Assembly: GCA_002367375.1 (NCBI GenBank) | Contig: DFBR01000042.1 | Location: 8,744-19,962 of the forward strand | Length of the DNA stretch: 11,219 nucleotides | Direction of reading: 5' to 3' | Source of the DNA: Erythrobacter sp. UBA3075 | Lineage (GTDB): Bacteria; Pseudomonadota; Alphaproteobacteria; Sphingomonadales; Sphingomonadaceae | Shown: piece after piece, positions 6,658-11,219 of the stretch | Layout: each line of letters opens with the position of its first letter | Numbering within the stretch: the first letter of the stretch is position 1 | Made by a program: the position numbers and the translations under genes | Notes under the pieces: model-generated | Told to the model about the DNA's origin: nothing | What the model saw: only the letters and a program-made list of their open reading frames with translations | The model's database searches: none

Positions 6658-7436
6658 AGGAAGGGTTCGTAGCCCGGCGGCAATTCGGAGCTTTTTTCGT
6701 CTCTGTCAGCGGTGTGAATTCCGCATTCGGTCTTGTCCCAACCGCGCCAGCGCCCGGCACGCGGGTCTTCGCCCGGAGCCACCGGAGAGGTGCAGGGGGC
6801 GCAGCCGACCGAGAGGAATCCCTTGGCTTCCAGCGGGTGGCGCGGCAGATCACGCTCTTCAAAATAGGCCTCCAGATCGGCCTTCACCCAGTCGCCCAGC
6901 GGATTGATCTTGAGCCGCCCATCTTCGACTTCGAAGCGCGGGATATCTTGCCGAGTGACCGACTGAAACGCCTTGCGGCCCGAAATCCAGCTGTCGAGCC
7001 CGGTTTTGGCACGCGCCAGTGGTTCGACTTTACGGATCGCGCAGCAGCCATCGGGATCGTAGGACCAGCGCAGGCCGGTCTCGTCTTTGGCGGTCAGCTC
7101 AGTGGCATCGGGTTGCACCACGGAGGGCTTGCGCAGGCCGAGCTGCTCGATGAGCGTGTCACGATAGGCGAGCGTTTCTTCGAACATCTTGAGCGTATCG
7201 ACGAAGATCACCGGAATATTGCGATCAGCTCGTGCGACGAGGTCCAGCAATATTGCGCTTTCGGTGCCAAAGCTTGAGACCACCGCGACTTCACCCAGAG
7301 TGTCCTCAGCAAACAGCGTGCGCAGCATGTCGAGCGTGCCAACACCTGCGAACCGCGCATTGAGCGCATCGGCATCACCCTGCGTGAAGGCAGGTGCGGT
7401 GTCGATTCGATCGATGGAGCGCGCGGCCTCAGCCAT
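6654..7436 (-). CDS. cysH: Phosphoadenylyl/adenylyl-sulfate reductase, Fe-S type
   Basis: Reduces activated sulfate (APS or PAPS) to sulfite with thioredoxin or glutaredoxin, in the cytoplasm, in assimilatory sulfate reduction. The 260-residue protein shows the nucleotide-binding SSFGTES at 54-60, the CC pair at 131-132 (DPDGCCAIRKVEPL), ISGRK at 151-155, C212-x-x-C215 in SVGCAPC and the catalytic Cys C238 in ECGIH. The CC plus CxxC set is the [4Fe-4S] ligand pattern of bacterial APS reductases; the E. coli-type PAPS reductase lacks it, so APS (EC 1.8.4.10) is the more likely substrate. It is the last gene of the minus-strand operon; its start overlaps the DUF934 gene by 8 bases, with GGAAG 7 bases upstream of the ATG. 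Its stop overlaps that of the convergent hypothetical gene. Confidence 0.95.
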   Translation of the reverse strand: MAEAARSIDRIDTAPAFTQGDADALNARFAGVGTLDMLRTLFAEDTLGEVAVVSSFGTESAILLDLVARADRNIPVIFVDTLKMFEETLAYRDTLIEQLGLRKPSVVQPDATELTAKDETGLRWSYDPDGCCAIRKVEPLARAKTGLDSWISGRKAFQSVTRQDIPRFEVEDGRLKINPLGDWVKADLEAYFEERDLPRHPLEAKGFLSVGCAPCTSPVAPGEDPRAGRWRGWDKTECGIHTADRDEKSSELPPGYEPFL

Positions 7437-7884
7437 GCCTCAACTTCCATATCGGCACGGCGGTATCGGCAGCAGGCTGATAGACATGCGGCCAGCGGTC
7501 TAGGGCGGTCTCGACATCCGCCTCATCAAGGGCCTGATCGGGCGCGAAACTGTCGAAACCGCAGCGGCGCATATAGGCAATCTGGTCCACCAGAACATCG
7601 CCCACCGCACGCACTTCGCCAGTATAGCCGTTCTCGCGCAGCAACCGCGCGGCGGAGTAACCGCGTCCGTCCGCGAAAGTCGGAAAATTCACTTCAATCA
7701 GCTTGATACGCGCGAGATGCGGCAGCAAATCGCGGGCATCATCGCCTGGCTCGATGCGCACGGCGCTGGCGTCTGTCTGCTCGAGAAAGGCATCGACAGT
7801 CACTTGCGCGCCGTCTGCCATCGCATCATCACGGAAGCGCAGCTGCACTTCGTCACGGCCTGTGCCCAGATCAGTATCAGCCAT
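7429..7884 (-). CDS. DUF934 family protein of sulfite reduction operon
   Basis: A 151-residue protein of the DUF934 family, which is habitually found between cysI and cysH in proteobacteria; its biochemical role is not established. Family-like sequence is seen in the FADGRGYSAARLLRE stretch at 70-84 and in GDVLVDQIAYMRRCGFDSF at 95-113. No signal peptide or membrane segment is present. The frame stays open upstream, deep into cysI, but the start at 7884 is supported by a perfect GGAGG at the right spacing and by family length. The gene overlaps the cysI stop by 8 bases and the cysH start by 8 bases, so the three products are probably made in a coupled way. A helper role in sulfite reduction is inferred from context only. 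Confidence 0.92.
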   Translation of the reverse strand: MADTDLGTGRDEVQLRFRDDAMADGAQVTVDAFLEQTDASAVRIEPGDDARDLLPHLARIKLIEVNFPTFADGRGYSAARLLRENGYTGEVRAVGDVLVDQIAYMRRCGFDSFAPDQALDEADVETALDRWPHVYQPAADTAVPIWKLRHG

Positions 7885-9547
7885 AAAGCGCCTCCTTGAA
7901 GTGATCCATGCCGATGCGGCGGTAGGTATCAAGGAAGCGCTCGCCCTCCTGCCGCTGGTCGAGATAGACATCGGCGACTGTCTCGACCGCATTGATAATG
8001 CCCGCCTCGTCAAATCCGCGCCCGGTGATTTTTGCGAGGGAGACATCTTCCGCCTCGCTCCCGCCGAGCAGCAGCTGGTAATTTTCAACGCCTTTACGGT
8101 CGACACCGAGGATGCCAACATGGCCAGCATGGTGGTGCCCGCAGGCGTTGATGCAACCGGAGATTTTCAGCTTCAATTCACCCAGAGCCTCGCCCTTGCC
8201 GCTGGCGGCGAAGCGTTCTGAGATTTTCTGCGCGACGGGGATCGAGCGGGCATTGGCCAGACTGCAATAATCGAGACCGGGGCAGGCGATGATGTCGCCG
8301 ATCTGATCGAGATTGGGCGCGCCAAGGCCTGCTGCCTCCAGCTTGGTCCAAAGTTCGTGCAGTCGTCCGATTTCGACATGTGGCAGGACAATGTTCTGCG
8401 TGTGCATCACCCGGCATTCGTCGAAGGAATATTCGCGCGCGAGCTCCGCCATCAAATGCATCTGTGCCGCGCTGGCATCGCCGGGAATACCGCCGACAGG
8501 CTTCAGGCTGATGACGGCAGAGACGTACCCTGGGGCCTTGTGCGGGTGTGTATTGCGGCGGACCCACTTCCCAAACCCATCGTCCCAGCGAAAGCTCGGA
8601 TCGCTGGCAGCCTCACGCTCCAGCCGGGGGAGATCCCAGATTTCGCTGGGATGACGATATGATGGCTGTGCAAAATACGGCTTGATCCGCTCCAATTCTG
8701 CCGGCGGCGGCTCCACGCCCTGTTCCAGCAAATGCGCGAATTCTAGCTCGACCTGCCGCGTGTATTCCTCTGCGCCCATTTCGTGGACGAGGATTTTGAT
8801 GCGCGCCTTGTACTTGTTGTCGCGGCGACCGTGGCGATTGTAGACCCGCAGGCACGCTTCCGAATAGGTGACAAGCTGATCGAGCGGCACAAAGTCGCGG
8901 ATCAACGGAGCGATCATAGGAGTGCGCCCCATGCCGCCGCCGACATAGAATGCGGCACCAAGCGCGCCGTCGCGCTCAACAATATTGATGCCGATATCGT
9001 GCAGCCGCATTGCTGCGCGGTCCTTGTCAGACGCGATCACCGCGATTTTGAACTTGCGCGGCAAATAGCTGAATTCAGGATGGAAGCTGGACCATTGGCG
9101 CAGCAATTCGGCATAGGGGCGCGGATCGACCCGCTCGTCTGCCGCAGCGCCAGCAAAGTGGTCTGAACTTATGTTGCGGATGCAATTGCCGCTGGTCTGG
9201 ATGGCGTGCATTTCGACCTTGGCGAGGTCCGCCAGAAGGTCACCTGCCTCTTCCAGCTTGATCCAATTGTATTGGACATTCTGCCGCGTCGTGAAGTGGG
9301 CATAGCCCTTGTCATATTTATCGGCGATATCCGCCAGCGCGTGCATCTGGGCGCTGCTCAGCGTGCCATAGGGGATGGCGACGCGCAGCATGTAAGCGTG
9401 CAATTGCAGATAGAGACCATTCATCAGCCGCAGCGGTTTGAACTGGTCTTCGGTCAACTTGCCTTCGAGGCGGCGACGGCACTGATCGCGGAATTCCTCC
9501 ACGCGCGCGTCCACCATGGCTTGGTCGTAAGAATCATACTGATACAT
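7877..9547 (-). CDS. cysI: Nitrite/sulfite reductase hemoprotein (siroheme, 4Fe-4S)
   Basis: Six-electron reductase that converts sulfite to sulfide for cysteine synthesis; the family also contains nitrite reductases, but the operon (cysH, DUF934, siroheme methyltransferase) favours sulfite. The 556-residue protein has the two-fold sulfite-reductase layout: a first half with TTRQNVQYNW at 86-95 and TSGNCIRNI at 118-126, and a second half with the siroheme/[4Fe-4S] ligands C422-x5-C428 (ACPGLDYC) and C465-x3-C469 (SGCINACGHHH). No flavoprotein partner (cysJ) is in the window, so ferredoxin or another donor is likely. The start overlaps the DUF2849 stop as TGATG. Residues about 297-323 are encoded by a palindromic repeat element, in frame, between the two halves; the catalytic motifs are intact, so the enzyme is probably functional. 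Confidence 0.95.
   Translation of the reverse strand: MYQYDSYDQAMVDARVEEFRDQCRRRLEGKLTEDQFKPLRLMNGLYLQLHAYMLRVAIPYGTLSSAQMHALADIADKYDKGYAHFTTRQNVQYNWIKLEEAGDLLADLAKVEMHAIQTSGNCIRNISSDHFAGAAADERVDPRPYAELLRQWSSFHPEFSYLPRKFKIAVIASDKDRAAMRLHDIGINIVERDGALGAAFYVGGGMGRTPMIAPLIRDFVPLDQLVTYSEACLRVYNRHGRRDNKYKARIKILVHEMGAEEYTRQVELEFAHLLEQGVEPPPAELERIKPYFAQPSYRHPSEIWDLPRLEREAASDPSFRWDDGFGKWVRRNTHPHKAPGYVSAVISLKPVGGIPGDASAAQMHLMAELAREYSFDECRVMHTQNIVLPHVEIGRLHELWTKLEAAGLGAPNLDQIGDIIACPGLDYCSLANARSIPVAQKISERFAASGKGEALGELKLKISGCINACGHHHAGHVGILGVDRKGVENYQLLLGGSEAEDVSLAKITGRGFDEAGIINAVETVADVYLDQRQEGERFLDTYRRIGMDHFKEALYG
7891..7895 (-). promoter_or_regulatory. Strong ribosome-binding site that sets DUF934 start
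   Basis: On the minus strand GGAGG lies 6 bases before the ATG at 7884-7882, inside the 3' end of cysI. It decides the start against upstream in-frame ATGs that would make an implausible 233-residue product largely overlapping cysI. Confidence 0.8.
8579..8658. repeat. Palindromic repeat element in frame inside cysI
   Basis: Left arm 8579-8602 (ATCGTCCCAGCGAAAGCTCG then GATC) and right arm 8632-8658 are inverted copies. The left arm lacks ATC relative to the right arm and differs at two other positions. Between them GCTGG (8603-8607) and CCAGC (8620-8624) form an inner stem. The CGTCATCCCAGCGAAA-type arms resemble dispersed intergenic palindromes I know from sphingomonad genomes. On the minus strand the element reads through as part of cysI (about residues 297-323) without a stop. 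Confidence 0.7.
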
Positions 9548-9843
9548 CAGATCACCCAGTCCCAGCCGTTTTGTTCAGCGGCCTTGTATCCAAGGTCGGG
9601 GCGCACGGTGGGGCCGAGCGCGCGGACGCGGTCCTTGATATGCGCAGGGCGGGGGCCGTCGTCGGTCAATTCCGCGGCGATGGCATAGGGTGCGTTCACA
9701 CGCCGCGCTGATTCCTCTCCAGCGAGGATTTCGCCGCTCGCGTCGCCAGCATCGGCGGCGTCTGCGATGTGCAGCGACCAGCCTTGGCCATCCCACCAAA
9801 CGACCGCGCCGGTTTTCAGATCATTTCCTGTCAGGATTTTCAT
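9547..9843 (-). CDS. DUF2849 family small protein
   Basis: A 98-residue protein matching the DUF2849 family, a small alphaproteobacterial family that sits directly upstream of cysI in this operon type; its activity is not established. It starts MKILTGNDLKTGAVVWWDG and ends with YKAAEQNGWDWVI, has several Trp residues, and shows no signal peptide, membrane segment or Cys. GGAGG (complement of 9851-9855) lies 7 bases before the ATG. The start overlaps the stop of the methyltransferase gene as ATGA, and its own stop overlaps the cysI start as TGATG. This tight coupling suggests it acts with the sulfite reductase or with siroheme supply, which is inference from position only. Confidence 0.9.
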   Translation of the reverse strand: MKILTGNDLKTGAVVWWDGQGWSLHIADAADAGDASGEILAGEESARRVNAPYAIAAELTDDGPRPAHIKDRVRALGPTVRPDLGYKAAEQNGWDWVI

Positions 9844-10595
9844 GACACAGCCTCCGCCACGATTTCGGCAAGCGCAGTGTTCTCACGCGCCGTGACTTCG
9901 CCAATGATGATGAGCGCGGGGCTTTTCACCGCTTCAGCTTCTACCAGTTCAGGAAGGGCGGCGAGCGGACCGCGCAGCACGCGCATTTCCGGGCGGCAGG
10001 CGTTTTCAAGCACGGCCAGCGGCATATCGGGTGCGAGGCCATCACCCATCAGTTTCTCGGCAATTTGGGGGGCAGTTTTCACGCCCATGTAGATCACCAG
10101 CGTGCGCCCTTTTCCGGCAAGGCCCGCCCAATCCTGCTCGGTAAGGCCCTTGCACTGGCCAGCGACGAAACTGACGATGCTGGCGCTGTTACGGTGCGTG
10201 AGTGCAATGCCCGACGCTGCGGCTGCGCCATTCGCAGCGGATATTCCGGGAATGACTTCCACGCGAACTCCGGCGGCCTGCGCGGCTTCCATTTCCTCAC
10301 CGCCGCGTCCAAACACAAAGGGATCGCCACCCTTCAGCCGCACGACATCGCGCCCGGCTTTGGCCTCGCGCACCAGCAGCGCGTTGATATCATCCTGCGG
10401 AAGAGTGTGGCGTGCGCGTTGTTTGGCGACGGAAATCAGCTGCGCGTCGGCACGGGTGAGGGCAAGGATCGCCGGATCAACCAGCCCGTCATGCACGATT
10501 AATTGCGCGCGCTCGATGAGCCGCGCGGCGCGCAGCGTCAGCAGGTCAGGATCGCCCGGACCCGCTCCGACAAGATATATGATGCCACTCTTCAT
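9840..10595 (-). CDS. cobA: Uroporphyrinogen-III C-methyltransferase (SUMT)
   Basis: Transfers two methyl groups from S-adenosylmethionine to uroporphyrinogen III, giving precorrin-2, the branch point to siroheme and cobalamin; siroheme is the cofactor of the reductase encoded downstream. The 251-residue protein has the family motifs YLVGAGPGDPDLLTLRA at 7-23, VRLKGGDPFVFGRGGEE at 85-101 and PGISAANGAAAASGIALTHR at 116-135. It lacks the dehydrogenase/ferrochelatase domain found in fused CysG, so those steps must be encoded elsewhere. The ATG at 10595 was preferred because homologues begin just before the YLVGAGPGDP motif; an in-frame GTG at 10628 would add 11 residues. No clear Shine-Dalgarno is seen. 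It is the first gene of the operon and overlaps DUF2849 by 4 bases. Confidence 0.95.
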   Translation of the reverse strand: MKSGIIYLVGAGPGDPDLLTLRAARLIERAQLIVHDGLVDPAILALTRADAQLISVAKQRARHTLPQDDINALLVREAKAGRDVVRLKGGDPFVFGRGGEEMEAAQAAGVRVEVIPGISAANGAAAASGIALTHRNSASIVSFVAGQCKGLTEQDWAGLAGKGRTLVIYMGVKTAPQIAEKLMGDGLAPDMPLAVLENACRPEMRVLRGPLAALPELVEAEAVKSPALIIIGEVTARENTALAEIVAEAVS

Positions 10596-10617
10596 GGCGA
10601 TTAGATGAACCCGGGCG

Positions 10618-10632
10618 GCTGGTCCCACCAGC
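10618..10632. promoter_or_regulatory. Short palindrome in the leader of the sulfite reduction operon
   Basis: GCTGGT-CCC-ACCAGC, 6-bp perfect arms around a 3-base centre, 22 bases upstream of the methyltransferase ATG. It could be an operator or a leader hairpin. I could not find a convincing promoter or a known riboswitch in the 96-base gap (10596-10691). Confidence 0.3.
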
Positions 10633-10691
10633 GAGAATGAATTTGGACGCGTGTAGCTTTGCTTTAGCGCAACATGTGCGTTGTCCGCTCG

Positions 10692-11219
10692 TCAGCCGCC
10701 CTTATTCTTCTCCACCTGCTGCGAAATCGCCTCAACAAGCTGTTGAAACTGGTCATTTCCGCGCAAATTGAGATCGCGCTGCGGGAAGGGGATTTCGATA
10801 TCGTTTTCGTGGAATAGCCGCCACATGTGGGAATAGACTTCGGACCGGATATTGGACATGCCTTCCTCCGGATCCTTGATCCAGAAGCGCACTTCTAAGT
10901 CTACCGAACTGTCGCCAAAGCCCATGATGTTGACGCGAGGTCGAGGCGCCTTGAGAATGCGCGGCGTATCATCGACGGCCTGATAAAGCAGCTTTGTCAC
11001 CAGATCGAGATCGCTACTGTAAGAGACGCCGACGGGCGCCTTCACCCGCACATCTTTCGAGCTGTAGGACCAGTTGACCACCTGATTGACCATCAGGTTT
11101 TCGTTCGGGATCAGATATTCGGTCTGGTCGCGCGTCACCACCGAAATGGCGCGAATGCCGATCTTGCGAATTTGGCCGAAACTTTCATTGCCAGCCTGAT
11201 CGGCCACCGAGATCACGTC
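10692..11219 (-). CDS. MscS-family mechanosensitive channel, C-terminal part
   Basis: The gene runs off the right edge, so only its last 175 codons are present. The visible part begins inside the MscS beta domain: DVISVADQAG, then GQIRKIGIRAISVVTRDQTEYLIPNE, which matches the family pattern of a beta-rich segment ending in I-P-N. It continues into the C-terminal alpha/beta domain, with VGVSYSSDLDLVTKLL and later VDLEVRFWI. The pore helix and transmembrane segments lie outside the window. The protein should sit in the inner membrane and release solutes on hypo-osmotic shock (family knowledge). It ends in a charged, glutamine-rich tail (QQVEKNKGG). It is co-directional with the sulfite reduction operon but separated by 96 bases; a functional link is not suggested. 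Confidence 0.92.
   Translation of the reverse strand, partial: DVISVADQAGNESFGQIRKIGIRAISVVTRDQTEYLIPNENLMVNQVVNWSYSSKDVRVKAPVGVSYSSDLDLVTKLLYQAVDDTPRILKAPRPRVNIMGFGDSSVDLEVRFWIKDPEEGMSNIRSEVYSHMWRLFHENDIEIPFPQRDLNLRGNDQFQQLVEAISQQVEKNKGG

Noticed and set aside
7885..8130. N-terminal extension of the DUF934 protein
   Set aside because: The extra 82 codons lie within cysI in another frame and look like antisense-type composition; the GGAGG at 7891-7895 and family length support the start at 7884.
10666..10682. Hairpin AGCGCA-N5-TGCGTT between the channel gene and the sulfur operon, as a terminator
   Set aside because: Stem of six pairs with a wobble in one orientation, a mismatch in the other and no T tract on the minus strand; not good enough to call.

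Overview
The window looks like a chromosomal segment of an alphaproteobacterium, most likely a sphingomonad of the Erythrobacter type. This rests on the GC-rich coding sequence, the obgE-proB neighbourhood, a sulfite reduction operon carrying DUF2849 and DUF934, and a palindromic repeat whose arms read CGTC(ATC)CCAGCGAAA. This is inference from gene content; no database search was possible.

Left part, plus strand (161-3334): obgE (ribosome-associated GTPase), proB (glutamate 5-kinase) and an extended SDR/NAD-dependent epimerase-like protein. The SDR gene starts with a GTG that overlaps the proB stop codon. The first 160 bases hold no gene I can support.

Middle part, plus strand (3335-6657), the most unusual stretch: two paralogous small genes (185 and 139 residues) encode proteins with nearly identical twin-arginine signal peptides. 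Each is followed by 7 or 5 tandem copies of an Asp/Ser/Gly/Asn/Arg repeat built on T-D-S-D-[ST]-G-[SG]-N-A-D-x-x-G-N-G-R, ending in a distinct cap with a Cys near the C-terminus. Each gene has its own promoter-like elements, a leader inverted repeat and a strong intrinsic terminator. Only 22 bases after the second terminator begins a cupin/JmjC-type Fe(II)/2-oxoglutarate oxygenase of the ribosomal-oxygenase family. The arrangement suggests, but does not prove, a substrate-plus-hydroxylase system. An unrecognised 206-residue protein follows.

Right part, minus strand (6654-10595): a tightly overlapping operon for assimilatory sulfur reduction, in transcription order uroporphyrinogen-III C-methyltransferase (makes the siroheme precursor), DUF2849 protein, nitrite/sulfite reductase hemoprotein (needs siroheme), DUF934 protein, and an iron-sulfur APS/PAPS reductase. 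Overlaps of 4, 1, 8 and 8 bases imply translational coupling. The reductase gene carries an in-frame palindromic repeat. The last gene, also on the minus strand and cut by the window edge, is the C-terminal part of an MscS-family mechanosensitive channel. No tRNA, rRNA, CRISPR array or insertion sequence was seen.
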